Below are positions 33,948-44,175 of a DNA stretch of 64,000 nucleotides, piece after piece; the first letter of the stretch is position 1, and each line of letters begins with the position of its first letter. The notes under the pieces are model-generated. The model had not been told where the DNA came from. It saw only the letters and a list, made by a program, of their open reading frames with translations, and made no database searches. This DNA is from Spirochaetia bacterium 38H-sp (GTDB taxonomy: Bacteria > Spirochaetota > Spirochaetia > Winmispirales > Winmispiraceae). The position numbers and the translations under genes were made by a program. The DNA lies in assembly GCA_039023545.1 (NCBI GenBank), contig JBCHKQ010000005.1, positions 83,758 through 147,757 on the forward strand, read 5' to 3'.

Positions 33948-34365
33948 TTTTAGAATAATCCTTTATATAATCAACTTTCCCGTCAAAATTAGTATCCTGT
34001 TCATATCGCATAATATAAACACCCTCATCCATAAAAATCCATATATCCACAACACCATCAAAGTTACTATCAATTTCTTCTCTTACAAGCATCCCTTTCT
34101 CATAAAAATAGAAGTCATCCATTTCCCCATCTTTATTAAAATCAATCTCTTCATAGATTTTTCTTCCGTCTTCATTCATTTGAGCTCTATAATCAACCCC
34201 CCCGTCATAATCCTGATCAGCAACAAACCAAAAAGTCTCTTTTTCCCCGATTTCGAACCACTGATCTACTATACCATCATTATTTTCATCAACTGGATTG
34301 AGTTTCTCCTGCGAATAGCAAAAAAAAGCAAAAAACAACAAAAGTACTATGAAAGATTTACGCAT
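33931..34365 (-). CDS. exported protein with five DxNxDG calcium-binding-like repeats
   Basis: The 144-residue protein has a signal peptide (about 1-18, SFIVLLLFFAFFCYSQ) followed by five Asp-rich loops about 25 residues apart: DENNDGIVD, DQDYDGGVD, DFNKDGEMD, DSNFDGVVD and DTNFDGKVD. Each resembles an EF-hand or thrombospondin type 3 calcium loop with an aromatic strand between. Its C-terminus overlaps rlmB by 17 bp. I chose the ATG at 34365 behind GGAG. The function is unknown; a calcium-stabilised periplasmic or surface protein is likely. Confidence 0.75.
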   Translation of the reverse strand: MRKSFIVLLLFFAFFCYSQEKLNPVDENNDGIVDQWFEIGEKETFWFVADQDYDGGVDYRAQMNEDGRKIYEEIDFNKDGEMDDFYFYEKGMLVREEIDSNFDGVVDIWIFMDEGVYIMRYEQDTNFDGKVDYIKDYSKNEKEE

Positions 34366-34428
34366 GCGTCTCTCCTCGATTTTATATCGACACAAATAAT
34401 AATTAATAAATAAAATAAGAGAGACGCA

Positions 34429-35565
34429 TTATCTTTTTATGGAAATTATAGAATCTCTGGATAACAAATCCGATTTTTGCTCTCCGATAACCTTATCTAA
34501 TTGTTCAAAAAGTTCTTTTTCTCTGGAGCTCAGTCTTTCTGGAACAACGATATGGATTTCAACATACATATCGCCTCTTACAGAAGGATTACTTCTTCTA
34601 GGTATACCGGCTCCTCTTATCCTAAGCAATTGGCCATGCTGGGTACCTGAAGGAAGTTTTAACTTTAACAAGGAATTATCAAGCCCTTTTACAAATATCT
34701 CTCCTCCAAGAATAGCCTTTGTTATGGAAACAGATACGGCACAATATACATCATTTCCATGTCTTATAAATTTATCATGCTCTTTTATATGGACAACTAT
34801 GTACAGATCTCCCGCAGGGGCTCCATTCTGTCCTGCATCTCCCATCTTGGGAATCACCAAGCGCTCCCCATCTTCTACCCCTGGGGGAATGGTTATTTTT
34901 ATCCTCTGTTTTTTCTCGGCAAGACCTGTCCCTCTGCACTTTCTACAGGGATTTTCTATCACATATCCTTCACCATGACAGTTGGGACAATCTGTTGCAA
35001 TGGAAAAAAACCCGGAGGATCTCCTTACACGACCGGACCCCCCACATACAGAACATACCACCTTACCTCTGCCATCAGCAGAACCAGTACCAGAACAGGT
35101 ATCACACTCCGCATGTCTTGTATAAGATACCTCCAGTTTGGTTCCAAAAGCAGCATCTACAAAATCAACCTCCAGATCATACCTCAGATCAGCACCGCGC
35201 CTTACACTGGAAGAAGAACGAGAAGTCCTTCTTCCAGAACCGCCAAAAAAAGCATCGAAAATGTCTCCGAAATCTCCGAAAATATCCTCAAAACCGCCAA
35301 ACCCAGAAGAAAAGCCCCCGGAAGATCCGGCAGACATACCGTCTAGGCCGGCAAAGCCAAACCGATCATAGGCCTCTCTTTTTTTATCATCAGAGAGAAC
35401 TTCATAAGCCTCACTCGCCTCTTTGAATTTTTCTTCTGCCTCTTTATCTCCAGGGTTCCTATCGGGATGATATTTTAATGCCAGCTTTCTATATGCCTTT
35501 TTTATATCTTCCTTGGAGGCCCCTTTGGGCACTCCAAGGACTTCGTAATAATCACGCTTAGCCAA
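34429..35565 (-). CDS. dnaJ: chaperone DnaJ
   Basis: The 378-residue co-chaperone has the J domain with HPD (ALKYHPDRN, about residue 34), a Gly/Phe-rich linker with [12 protein letters not shown], and four zinc-binding CxxCxGxG repeats ([32 protein letters not shown]). The C-terminal substrate domain is complete. The start is a TTG behind GAGGAAA. It follows dnaK by 25 bases in the grpE-dnaK-dnaJ operon. Confidence 0.97.
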   Translation of the reverse strand: MAKRDYYEVLGVPKGASKEDIKKAYRKLALKYHPDRNPGDKEAEEKFKEASEAYEVLSDDKKREAYDRFGFAGLDGMSAGSSGGFSSGFGGFEDIFGDFGDIFDAFFGGSGRRTSRSSSSVRRGADLRYDLEVDFVDAAFGTKLEVSYTRHAECDTCSGTGSADGRGKVVCSVCGGSGRVRRSSGFFSIATDCPNCHGEGYVIENPCRKCRGTGLAEKKQRIKITIPPGVEDGERLVIPKMGDAGQNGAPAGDLYIVVHIKEHDKFIRHGNDVYCAVSVSITKAILGGEIFVKGLDNSLLKLKLPSGTQHGQLLRIRGAGIPRRSNPSVRGDMYVEIHIVVPERLSSREKELFEQLDKVIGEQKSDLLSRDSIISIKR

Positions 35566-35590
35566 GGTGTTTCCTCACTTACCGGATGAT

Positions 35591-37495
35591 TTATTTGTCA
35601 TCGTCTACAACTTCGAAATCAGCATCCTGAACATTCTCAGAAGAAGATGACGATTGGGCAGAAGATGTATCACCAGGTGCATCTCCTGCCTGGGAGCGCT
35701 TGTATACTTCTTCTGCTATCTTATAAGAAGCCTGCTTTAAAGCCTCTGTCTTTGCTTTTATAGCATCCACATCATCTCCATCCATTACTGTTCTCAAATC
35801 ACTTATAGCTTTTTCTATGCTTTCCTTATCCTCCGGCTTAACCTTATCTCCAAGGTCATTGAGAGTTTTTTCTGTATAGTAGATAAGATTATCCGCCTCA
35901 TTTCTTGCTTCTGCTCTTTCTCTGGCTCTTTTATCTGCATCAGCATTCTGCTCAGCATCTTTTACCATCTTATTTATTTCGTCCTCTGTCAAACCGGAAG
36001 AAGGCTCAACTCTGATCTTTTGCTCTTTACCTGTTGCAAGGTCCTTAGCCGATACATGCAATATGCCATTGGCATCAACATCAAACATTACTTCTATCTG
36101 AGGAACCCCTCTTGGTGCAGGAGGTATTCCTACAAGGTCAAATCTAGCCAGGCTTCTGTTTTGGGAAGCCATTTCTCTCTCCCCCTGGAGGACATGGATA
36201 GTAACCGCTGTCTGATTGTCAGCTGCAGTAGAAAAAATTTGAGATTTTCTTGTGGGAATAGTGGTGTTTCTTTCTATCAACCTTGTAAAAACACCACCCA
36301 GAGTCTCTATACCAAGAGAAAGAGGAATAACATCCAAAAGCAACACATCCTTGACATCTCCTGCTATGATTCCACCCTGGATAGCAGCACCCATTGCAAC
36401 AACTTCATCAGGATTAACACCCTTATGGGGTTCTTTACCAAAAATTTCTTTTACTATTTTTTGTACGGCAGGAACTCTTGTAGAACCACCTACAAGGATA
36501 ACAACATCAATATCAGATGCACTAAGCCCCGCATCCTTAAGAGCATTTATGCACGGAGTCTTAGTCCTTTCAAGAAGACCATCTATAAGCTGCTCAAATT
36601 TTGACCGGGTCAGATTGTACTTAAGATGCTTGGGACCAGTAGAATCCGCAGTGATAAACGGAAGGTTTATCTCTGTCTCCTGCAAAGAAGAAAGCTCTTT
36701 CTTTGCCTTTTCAGCAGCTTCCTTAAGCCTCTGAAGAGCCATTCTATCCTGAGACAGATCTATGCCATAATCTTTTTTAAAGCTATCTACAAGCCAATCA
36801 ATTATAGCCTGGTCAAAATCATCTCCACCTAAGTGAGTATCTCCATTGGTTGATTTTACCTCAAAAACTCCATCGCCAAGCTCAAGAATAGATATATCAA
36901 AGGTACCTCCACCCAAGTCAAAAACCGCTATTTTCTGATCCTTGGACTGATCTTTACCGAGACCATAAGCAAGAGCTGCTGCCGTAGGCTCGTTTAATAT
37001 TCTCTTCACCTCGAGTCCTGCAATTCTCCCTGCATCCTTGGTAGCCTGTCTCTGTGCATCGTTAAAATAAGCAGGAACAGTTATTACAGCCTCTGTTACC
37101 GGCTCACCAAGATAATCCTCCGCTGTTTTTTTCATCTTCTGAAGAATGGCAGCGGAAATTTCTTCTGGAGAATACTGCTTGCCGGAGACATCAACTCTTA
37201 CTCCGCCCCTAGAATCCTGCACAATATGATATGGTACCATCCTGATTTCTTCCGTTACTTCCTCGTAACGCCTTCCCATAAACCTTTTTATGGAGTAGAT
37301 GGTATTCTCAGGATTGGTAATCATCTGGTTCTTTGCAGGCTGTCCCACAAGCCTCTCGCCATTTTGAGTAAAAGCAACCATAGACGGAGTAGTTCTCTGC
37401 CCTTCGGAATTAGCAATAACCACAGGTTCATTGCCTTCCATAATTGCAACACATGAATTGGTTGTTCCCAGATCGATTCCTATTATCTTTCCCAT
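35591..37495 (-). CDS. dnaK: chaperone DnaK (Hsp70)
   Basis: The 634-residue Hsp70 has the ATPase signatures [29 protein letters not shown] and [15 protein letters not shown], the substrate domain with [14 protein letters not shown], and a C-terminal lid ending in an acidic EVVDDDK tail. It starts directly after the grpE stop. The operon promoter lies upstream of grpE; no CIRCE or hrcA gene is seen. Confidence 0.98.
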   Translation of the reverse strand: MGKIIGIDLGTTNSCVAIMEGNEPVVIANSEGQRTTPSMVAFTQNGERLVGQPAKNQMITNPENTIYSIKRFMGRRYEEVTEEIRMVPYHIVQDSRGGVRVDVSGKQYSPEEISAAILQKMKKTAEDYLGEPVTEAVITVPAYFNDAQRQATKDAGRIAGLEVKRILNEPTAAALAYGLGKDQSKDQKIAVFDLGGGTFDISILELGDGVFEVKSTNGDTHLGGDDFDQAIIDWLVDSFKKDYGIDLSQDRMALQRLKEAAEKAKKELSSLQETEINLPFITADSTGPKHLKYNLTRSKFEQLIDGLLERTKTPCINALKDAGLSASDIDVVILVGGSTRVPAVQKIVKEIFGKEPHKGVNPDEVVAMGAAIQGGIIAGDVKDVLLLDVIPLSLGIETLGGVFTRLIERNTTIPTRKSQIFSTAADNQTAVTIHVLQGEREMASQNRSLARFDLVGIPPAPRGVPQIEVMFDVDANGILHVSAKDLATGKEQKIRVEPSSGLTEDEINKMVKDAEQNADADKRARERAEARNEADNLIYYTEKTLNDLGDKVKPEDKESIEKAISDLRTVMDGDDVDAIKAKTEALKQASYKIAEEVYKRSQAGDAPGDTSSAQSSSSSENVQDADFEVVDDDK

Positions 37496-38197
37496 TTAAT
37501 TCTCCCCTTTTTCATCGGATTGTTTTTCTTGCGTGTGTTCTTCTGCCCGGGAATCGGACATATCATCTTTATTATTTTGACCGGAAGGAGCAGGCATTCC
37601 CACTTTAACCCTAGCCGGTCTTATTATCCTCTCATGAAGGCTATATCCTTTTTGAAACTCTTCTATAACAACAGGCTGTTTATAATCTCCTTGCTCAATC
37701 ATAAAAGCTTCATGCTTATTGGGATCAAAAGGCTCATTGAGAGCGGAGAATTTTACCAAACCCCACTTCTTCTCAAGAACAGACAATATCTGAGAAGATA
37801 TCATAGTCACACCTTCATGCAGTGCAGTCACATCATCGGCATCTTTTGCAGCATCCACAGCACGCTCAAGATCATCAAGAGCAGGCAGTATATCTTCTAT
37901 CACTTTCTGTACCAAAAATTTTTCTTTCTCTTCAAATTCTCTCTGTATTCTTTTCTTATAATTATCAAAATCCGCTCTAGAACGCAGATAAGAATCCTTA
38001 AGCTCGGAGTTTTGCTGTTTTAACACGGAGTTTTCTTCTTCTAAAGTCTTAAGCTGCTCTTGCAGCTTCTCTATAGTTTTATCGCTCTCATTGCTATCTT
38101 TTTCAAACTCATTAGTATTATTTTCTGATTTGCTCTCCTGCTGTTCTTCCTGAGAACTATTCAAATTCTTCTCCTCCACCATTCCTACCTCTTCCAT
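37496..38197 (-). CDS. grpE: nucleotide exchange factor GrpE
   Basis: The 233-residue protein has a long Glu-rich, disordered N-terminus (about 1-45), a coiled coil (about 45-100) and the four-helix/beta-wing GrpE domain with RADFDNYKKRIQRE and EEFQKGYSLHERIIRPARVKVG. A charged tail follows. I use the ATG at 38197, because the GTG at 38203 overlaps the AAGGAG site. It is the first gene of the dnaK operon; hrcA, often upstream of grpE, is absent here. Confidence 0.95.
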   Translation of the reverse strand: MEEVGMVEEKNLNSSQEEQQESKSENNTNEFEKDSNESDKTIEKLQEQLKTLEEENSVLKQQNSELKDSYLRSRADFDNYKKRIQREFEEKEKFLVQKVIEDILPALDDLERAVDAAKDADDVTALHEGVTMISSQILSVLEKKWGLVKFSALNEPFDPNKHEAFMIEQGDYKQPVVIEEFQKGYSLHERIIRPARVKVGMPAPSGQNNKDDMSDSRAEEHTQEKQSDEKGEN

Positions 38198-38257
38198 TAT
38201 CACTCCTTATGCTTTTTCTAATAATAAAAAAATATACTTATTATATTATATGTCGGA

Positions 38258-38287
38258 AAAATACTAACAATGAGTAAAAAACGTCAA
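38258..38287 (-). promoter_or_regulatory. putative grpE-dnaK-dnaJ promoter
   Basis: On the minus strand TTGACG (38282-38287), an 18-bp spacer and TATTTT (38258-38263) precede grpE by about 60 bases. No CIRCE inverted repeat is present. The -35 hexamer is identical to that of groES. Confidence 0.5.
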
Positions 38288-38316
38288 GCCTATAACTGCC
38301 TTTAAAAAATCAATTT

Positions 38317-41300
38317 CTATTTTTGTGACATCTCAAGAATAAGCTCAACCTCTCCCTTACTAAGCTTGGTAGCCCGGGCTATTGCATCCACTTCCCACCC
38401 TTGTCTGGCAAGCCTTATTACAGCATCCCTTTCTGACATAGCAGGGGCACCTCTATCTTTTCTTCCTTTCTCTTCCGCATCAAGTAAAGTACCCAGCAGT
38501 TTTACCTGCTCCTCCGCCCTTCTGGAAATCTCCTCCAACCTAGTTTCCGTGCGAGCAAGCCATTCTCTTGCCTGCTGTAGTCTGTCAGCTCTGCCCTCCA
38601 TCTCAAGCAATATGGAATCAAGCTGATTTAGCTTCTCTACAGCATCCCTTATGGCCCCCTGTTCCTTATCTATAAGTCCTATCTGTTCTTTAATCTCAGC
38701 AATCATGGCAGGCATCTCTTCCAATCTGTCTCTAAATCCTTCTACTGTTTCTTCTATTTCCTGAATCATTCTAAAATTCTTATCAACCATACTTGTGGTT
38801 GTCTCAAGAATCTCCTGCTTTTTAAGCAACCTTTCAAAGTCCCTGTCCACAACTGACTGAGTCTCTTCTATATTCCTAAGACGTGCCTGTATGCTCTGCA
38901 GCTTATCACTGCTATCCGTAATCTGCTGCAGCTTAAGCTCAACAGCCTGGGAAAGTCCCAGAAGCTTCTTAAAATCATCCTCTAATCTGTCTATTCTTTT
39001 TCTCTCGTTAATAAAGCGATTGAGTCTTGCAGAAACATCTTCACCCTGTTTCTTTACCTGCTGAAACTGAAGCTCAAGATTCCTTGTTTCCTTTGCATGA
39101 GACTCTACTCTTGCAATCTCTTCTTTAAGAGAAATAATACTTTTCTCAAGATTTTCCTTGAGCCTATCTGCCCTATCAAACACCCTTGTCTGTTCAATAA
39201 AATCTTTCTGCTTTTTTTCTATCTCTGCTATTACAGAAGATATCCGGTTGCCATCCTCTTCCAGTTTTGCAAACAATCTCTGCTGCATAGCAGTAAATTG
39301 ACTCCTTACTTCAACTATAGATTGTTTAAACTCCCTTGTATTGCTTTCTATATCATTGTCAACAGTCTCTTTGTGCTTATCAAGGCTATCTTCCATCGCA
39401 GCATAGCGTGCAGAAAAGGCATCCAGAGCCTCAGAAGCCATGCTCTCAAGCCTTTCTTCCAACGAATCCATATCAGCCTTTATCTGAGACAGTTTTTCAC
39501 TCAGCTGTTCCCTGTATTTGGCTGCATTATCTATTATAGTGGTTTTCTCCGCTGCAAACTCCTCTTTTATAACATCGATATTCTCAGAAAGTTCTGAGCG
39601 AAGCATAGACAACTGTCCGTTGACATCGTTTCTCGTAGTAGCAAATATATTCTCTATTTCAGACTGCCATCTGGAAACATCCTGCCTGGATGCAGCCATA
39701 AGTTTCTCAACAGTTGTCTCATGCTCGGTAACATGAGCCATTATACTATCAACCCTTGCAAAAACATCTTTTTTCTGAGCTGCAAGGTTTTCTTCCATAT
39801 ATAGCCTGTAAGAAGAAAGCTCCTGTTGCATTTCAGTCTTGGCATTTTCCTTTATACTGGAAAGCTGTTCAGAAATAGCATTCTGAAAAACTTTTATAGT
39901 ACTTTCCTGACCATCCAATCTTTCTCTTATAACATGTTCAAACTGATCAACCTGTTCCTGAAAGTGATTGAGCCTGGAAAACACGGAAGCCTTGAGCTGT
40001 TCCAGCCCTGTTTTAAGCTCCTCAGTATATGACTGCTCCAATCTGACTCTGGCTTCTTCTTCCTGGGTGGAAATACCGGACAACTTATCAGCAAGCTCTA
40101 TTTCTCTAGTTTCTATATTACCTCTTAGGCTCTCGGTTCTCTTCTCTAGCTCTTCCATAAGACCGGACTCAAAATCCTTGATGCCATCGGATATTCTATC
40201 GTATGCCTCTTTTTTGAGAAGGTCGATCTGCTCTCTTAGCTCTGCAAGATGCCCTTCTATCGCCTGCATCTGGGACTCTAGCTCTTCTCTACTGGAGTTC
40301 TGCTCATCTCTCAAAAGCTGATAAAAGTTTTGATACTCCTGTCTTATATTTGCCTTGGTATCCTCAAGAGCATCTTTTAAACTTTCTTCAAGAGAGTCTA
40401 TATCAGAGCTTATATTCTCTATACGCTCAAGCCTATAGACAAAATCCCTGTTGTACTCGTTTAATCTGGCATCAAGAGAAACCAATGTGGAGTCCTCAAA
40501 CTCATTAGCTCTGTTCTCAACAATAGAATACAACTCTTTCTGCTTATCCGTAATAGACTGCCGAAAATCTTCAAAATCCTTCTCAAGGCCTGCTTTGGTA
40601 TCTGCTAGCATGGATTGGAGCAATACCGAAGCCTTCTCTATCTTATCCGCAAGCTCAGACTCCCTCGCAGAAAGCTCAGACAACCTGTTGGCAAGAGATT
40701 TTTCTGCCCTACCAAGCTTATCCTGCTGCGTAGCATAGAAATCATCCAGTCTAGAATCAATATCCAACAATCTGGTTTTCATATCCTGCTCTGCCTCTAC
40801 AAGAGAGGAACCCATTGCAGCAACCTTGGAAGAAAGCTCTTCTGCAAGACGAGAAGAAGCAGAATCAAGACTTTGTTTGAGCTCTTCAAGAGAGGCTTTT
40901 CCTTCTCGTCTCATATTGGAGAACTCTCTCTCAAGCTCAGCCCTAAAAGACTCAAGCCTCTCAGAAAAAGCATCACTCACAATACTCAACTCTGAGTTTT
41001 GACGTTCTTCCAGTTCCTGCAGTCTGTTTTCTAGAGATTCAAGACGCGTGCCTACAGCATGCTCTGCAGAAGAAAGAAGTCCGGATATTCTCTCCTGAGC
41101 AGACTCATAATCCGCAAAAAGCTGTCCAATCTTATCAGAAAAATCATTCTTAACAGAAGATATCCTATTCTCAAGCTCGGAAGTAAAATCAGATACATAA
41201 GAAGAAAGCCTGTCTGTCTCCCCTGAGAAAAACCCGGATAATTTCTCTATTCTCTCATTAGCAGAAAGATTTTCCTGCTCCAGAAGAGTTTCTATAGAAG

Positions 41301-43158
41301 AAAAGCGCTTGTTTACAAGCTCATAGAAAACATTCTCTTTCTCGTCAAGAGTAGCTTTGACATCAGACAACAGCTTTTCCCCCTCCTGCTCAGAAAAAGC
41401 CTCCACAGCAGCAAGCTTTTCTCTGACATCTGCCAAGATACGCTCCTGCTCCTTTTCTGCGAGCTCTTTTGCCTCCTGCATCCTTGTGGAAAGGCTTTCC
41501 ATCTCAGCAGCAAAACGCTTGTCAAAATCCTCCAGTATGCTGCTCTGCTGTCTCTGCATATTCTCTGCCTGCTCTGACAAGGCACCAATCCTGGACTCAA
41601 GAGATGCAGTATACTCATCCATACCACTTGTCCAGGAATCAACTCTATTCTTAAGCTCGTAGAATATACTTTCCAGATTGGAGCGAGACTGCTCCATACT
41701 GTTTCTCAAGGCATCTAACCTTGCCTCTATATCCTCTCTAAGAGCACTTGTTTGCGCCTCAACATCCCTGTTTATTCTGACAAGAACATCGTCAACATTT
41801 CGCCTTGCGGTCTCCTCAAGAGAAGCAATCTTATCCGCAATATTCTGCTCCACCCCATATAACCCTGACTCAAGCTGCTCTGACTTTTCATCTATAAGCT
41901 TCCTTGCCTCCATAAAGTCAGAATCCAGAGAAGAAGCAAAATCTTCAAAATTGCGCTTTAACTCTTCCTCTCTATCCCTAAGCTCGGAAAAAAGCTGCTC
42001 AACAGAAGATGCAAGGCTGACTCGCTCCTGCTCCAACTGGGAACCAAGCTCATCCATCTTACCCTTTAACAAAGCTCTGGAATCAGCTTCCCATAGTCCC
42101 ACATCAGAATTGAGCCTCTCAATCCTCTCATGGATAAGACCCTTTATCTTCTCAAGCTCCTTATCCGTCACATCTATGGACTTGGACAGAGAAGAAAGCA
42201 ATACCTTCTCTCTCTGAGAAATCTTTTCTGCCAGCTTATTAAATCCCTCTGTTTCAAGAGAAGAAGCCTTCTCAGCAAGCTCACCAAGAGAAGCCCTGTA
42301 TCCATCAAGCACTGACTGACAGCGCTCTCTAAAAGCCCCGACAGCCTGCTCAAGCTCGTTCTTCTCTCTCTCTCTCAGAGCCTCAACCTGTTTTACAACC
42401 TCAAAAAGCCCTTCCTGAAGCTGCTCTGTCTCGGAAGACATACCAGCAAGAACATCTTCTCCTTTTTTCTCAAGCGCCTCAGAAAGCTCCTGAAAGCGAG
42501 TTTTTAAAATCTGTTGCGCTTCTACCCCCATTTTGAGGGCAAGCTCTTCAGAAGAAGCAATTTTGTCGGAAAGAGCCTGCTCCCTATTCTCAAGCTCGCT
42601 CATAGCAGAAAGAACAGCAGAAAGCTTTTCCTCTGTCTTCTCCGTAAGAGAAGCCTGCACCTTCTCAAGCTGCTCCTGATTGATGCGGGAAAACTTTTTT
42701 GACAGCACGGGAAAAGCCTTCTCGATCTTCTCTATCTCAGCATAAGCGGCACGTATACGCTTACCCACCCTGTCAACAAACTCTGACTCATTCTTGATTC
42801 TGCTTATATTCTCTTCAGCCCTGCCTGTCATCTCAACAAGCTCAGCAAGAACAGAATCATATTCCTCTATCCTCTTCTTTAATTCGCCGACATCATTATT
42901 TTTTTCTCTTATCTCATCCAGTTTCTCTTCCAGATAAGCAATAAGGTCCTTTACAGAATTCTGATGAGTCTGTATCTCTATCGCAATACGATTAAAATCC
43001 TCCAGTTTATCCTCAAGCACAGCATCGAGATCCGAGCGCGTCTTATCAGCGTATCTTCTAACCTTATCCAGAGTCTTGCTATTTCTATCCGTTACTCTAA
43101 AAATATAAAGGCCAAGCCCAACGAGCAGCAGAATAATAATATCGGCAAAATCAAACAT
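38317..43158 (-). CDS. giant coiled-coil protein of the SpiroCoCo type
   Basis: This 1613-residue protein is the largest in the window. One N-terminal membrane helix (about 5-21, IIILLLVGLGLYIF) is followed by roughly 1500 residues of nearly unbroken heptads rich in Glu, Ser, Leu and Arg, with many short internal resemblances. The last 40 residues (SERDAVIRLARQGWEVDAIARATKLSKGEVELILEMSQ) look like a helix-turn-helix. This arrangement fits the spirochaete-restricted SpiroCoCo family, which I take to be an inner-membrane-anchored cytoplasmic filament or tether. The start follows AGGGAGGGG. The HAD gene lies 19 bases upstream in the same direction. Confidence 0.88.
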   Translation of the reverse strand: MFDFADIIILLLVGLGLYIFRVTDRNSKTLDKVRRYADKTRSDLDAVLEDKLEDFNRIAIEIQTHQNSVKDLIAYLEEKLDEIREKNNDVGELKKRIEEYDSVLAELVEMTGRAEENISRIKNESEFVDRVGKRIRAAYAEIEKIEKAFPVLSKKFSRINQEQLEKVQASLTEKTEEKLSAVLSAMSELENREQALSDKIASSEELALKMGVEAQQILKTRFQELSEALEKKGEDVLAGMSSETEQLQEGLFEVVKQVEALREREKNELEQAVGAFRERCQSVLDGYRASLGELAEKASSLETEGFNKLAEKISQREKVLLSSLSKSIDVTDKELEKIKGLIHERIERLNSDVGLWEADSRALLKGKMDELGSQLEQERVSLASSVEQLFSELRDREEELKRNFEDFASSLDSDFMEARKLIDEKSEQLESGLYGVEQNIADKIASLEETARRNVDDVLVRINRDVEAQTSALREDIEARLDALRNSMEQSRSNLESIFYELKNRVDSWTSGMDEYTASLESRIGALSEQAENMQRQQSSILEDFDKRFAAEMESLSTRMQEAKELAEKEQERILADVREKLAAVEAFSEQEGEKLLSDVKATLDEKENVFYELVNKRFSSIETLLEQENLSANERIEKLSGFFSGETDRLSSYVSDFTSELENRISSVKNDFSDKIGQLFADYESAQERISGLLSSAEHAVGTRLESLENRLQELEERQNSELSIVSDAFSERLESFRAELEREFSNMRREGKASLEELKQSLDSASSRLAEELSSKVAAMGSSLVEAEQDMKTRLLDIDSRLDDFYATQQDKLGRAEKSLANRLSELSARESELADKIEKASVLLQSMLADTKAGLEKDFEDFRQSITDKQKELYSIVENRANEFEDSTLVSLDARLNEYNRDFVYRLERIENISSDIDSLEESLKDALEDTKANIRQEYQNFYQLLRDEQNSSREELESQMQAIEGHLAELREQIDLLKKEAYDRISDGIKDFESGLMEELEKRTESLRGNIETREIELADKLSGISTQEEEARVRLEQSYTEELKTGLEQLKASVFSRLNHFQEQVDQFEHVIRERLDGQESTIKVFQNAISEQLSSIKENAKTEMQQELSSYRLYMEENLAAQKKDVFARVDSIMAHVTEHETTVEKLMAASRQDVSRWQSEIENIFATTRNDVNGQLSMLRSELSENIDVIKEEFAAEKTTIIDNAAKYREQLSEKLSQIKADMDSLEERLESMASEALDAFSARYAAMEDSLDKHKETVDNDIESNTREFKQSIVEVRSQFTAMQQRLFAKLEEDGNRISSVIAEIEKKQKDFIEQTRVFDRADRLKENLEKSIISLKEEIARVESHAKETRNLELQFQQVKKQGEDVSARLNRFINERKRIDRLEDDFKKLLGLSQAVELKLQQITDSSDKLQSIQARLRNIEETQSVVDRDFERLLKKQEILETTTSMVDKNFRMIQEIEETVEGFRDRLEEMPAMIAEIKEQIGLIDKEQGAIRDAVEKLNQLDSILLEMEGRADRLQQAREWLARTETRLEEISRRAEEQVKLLGTLLDAEEKGRKDRGAPAMSERDAVIRLARQGWEVDAIARATKLSKGEVELILEMSQK

Positions 43159-43177
43159 ATCCCCTCCCTTTTGATAA

Positions 43178-43840
43178 TCAAGTCCCCTTCCGCTCTCTTA
43201 TCCACTCAAGCAGAGCAGGATAAGAAGAAAAAGAAAAATCTGCCACAGAGCCGGAAGGAGGTCTCTTGGTAAGATGGGCAGACCTCAACCCTGCATTATG
43301 TGCTCCTATTATATCATAAGAATAGCTATTTCCAACATATAAAATAGAAGAAGGCTCACAATCCAGCCTTTTTGCAAGCTCCATAAAAGGCTCCGGGTTA
43401 GGCTTGAGATACCCCGTATCCTCCGTACAAAAAGCAGTATCCCACAAATCATCAAGCCCCAAAAACCCCAGCTTGGCAAGAACAGGAAAATCCGACATGA
43501 CAGCAAGCTTATAGCCATCCTCTCTCAAAGCAACAAGCACATCCTTAAGAAAAGGATAAGTCCTAAGCCGTTTGAGAGACTGCTCCCATGCCTGATAAAT
43601 TTTCTTTTCTATGAGCTCATCAGCCCTCTCTGGCGGTACCCCCATCCTCTTTGCAAGCAAATCCCTCTGAAGAGTCTTAAAATCATCAACAGGTCTCACC
43701 TTTCTTATCTCCTTTCTGACCTCATTAAAACAATAGACCAGATAAGGATGTCTGAAGGCAAACCCCACGGACAAAAGATACATTCTGTAGTTGGGATAAA
43801 GAGTACCGTCAAGATCAAATGCAACAGCTTTAATATCCAT
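43178..43840 (-). CDS. HAD-superfamily hydrolase
   Basis: The 220-residue enzyme has motif I FDLDGTLYP (about 8-16), motif II Ser in LAVMSDFPV, motif III Lys near KPNPEPF and motif IV in ILYVGNSYSYDIIGAHNAG. The cap between motifs I and II is helical (type C1), as in phosphoglycolate-type phosphatases. The substrate is not readable from sequence. It is the first gene of a likely transcript with the SpiroCoCo gene, with its own promoter upstream. Confidence 0.88.
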   Translation of the reverse strand: MDIKAVAFDLDGTLYPNYRMYLLSVGFAFRHPYLVYCFNEVRKEIRKVRPVDDFKTLQRDLLAKRMGVPPERADELIEKKIYQAWEQSLKRLRTYPFLKDVLVALREDGYKLAVMSDFPVLAKLGFLGLDDLWDTAFCTEDTGYLKPNPEPFMELAKRLDCEPSSILYVGNSYSYDIIGAHNAGLRSAHLTKRPPSGSVADFSFSSYPALLEWIRERKGT

Positions 43841-43869
43841 GAACCCTCACATAAATCCGTTTAAAAGCT

Positions 43870-43898
43870 ATAATAAGGACAGAAACAGTAAAATGCAA
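43870..43898 (-). promoter_or_regulatory. putative promoter of the HAD-SpiroCoCo transcript
   Basis: On the minus strand TTGCAT (43893-43898), a 17-bp spacer and TATTAT (43870-43875) lie 29 bases before the ATG. Confidence 0.6.
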
Positions 43899-43924
43899 GT
43901 ATATACCTCCAAAGTACAAAAATG

Positions 43925-44080
43925 ATACCGAACGTCGGGACTGCGCTGCACAAAGGACAAAAGAAAGAAAAGCGCAGTCCCTCCTGCCTGCGGCATACAT
44001 GAGGCAAACAGACTTTTATATACCATTTTTATTCTGCCGGGAGGCAGCACGGACCGGCTAGCGGGCCGTGCGTTCGGTAT
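43925..44080. repeat. ACCGAACG two-ended structured repeat, copy C
   Basis: The 156-bp element begins ATACCGAACG (43925-43934) and ends with the reversed motif (44071-44080). It has joint GTC, an 11-bp perfect stem GGGACTGCGCT/AGCGCAGTCCC (43937-43947, 43971-43981), joint TCCTGCCTGCGGCA (43982-43995), small stem CTGCC/GGCAG (44034-44047) and a right hairpin with arms GCACGG/CCGTGC. The loop shares AAAGGACAAA with copy B. This is the most regular copy. Confidence 0.85.
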
Positions 44081-44121
44081 TGGGAGACTATAAAATTTTT
44101 ACTGATGTTACTTTACAAGAT

Positions 44122-44154
44122 AAAAAAAGCGACCCGCTCGTATGGCAAGGTCGC
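44122..44154 (-). terminator. intrinsic terminator of the sigma factor gene
   Basis: On the minus strand GCGACC and GGTCGC (44149-44154, 44129-44134) form a stem followed by seven T residues. No ACCGAACG precedes this one. Confidence 0.8.
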
Positions 44155-44175
44155 ATTCTGATAAAGGACAAAAAA

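Larger units (their letters stand above)
43841..44175. other. intergenic region between the HAD gene and the sigma factor gene
   Basis: The 335-bp interval holds the HAD promoter (43870-43898), repeat copy C (43925-44080) and the sigma gene terminator (44122-44154). Nothing else is visible. Confidence 0.8.

Noticed and set aside
38204..38316. CIRCE element upstream of grpE
   Set aside because: The TTAGCACTC-N9-GAGTGCTAA inverted repeat was looked for here and upstream of groES and is not present.
44086..44175. tRNA gene between repeat C and the sigma factor
   Set aside because: The only structure is a short stem with a T run, which is a terminator. No cloverleaf could be built here or in any other intergenic gap.
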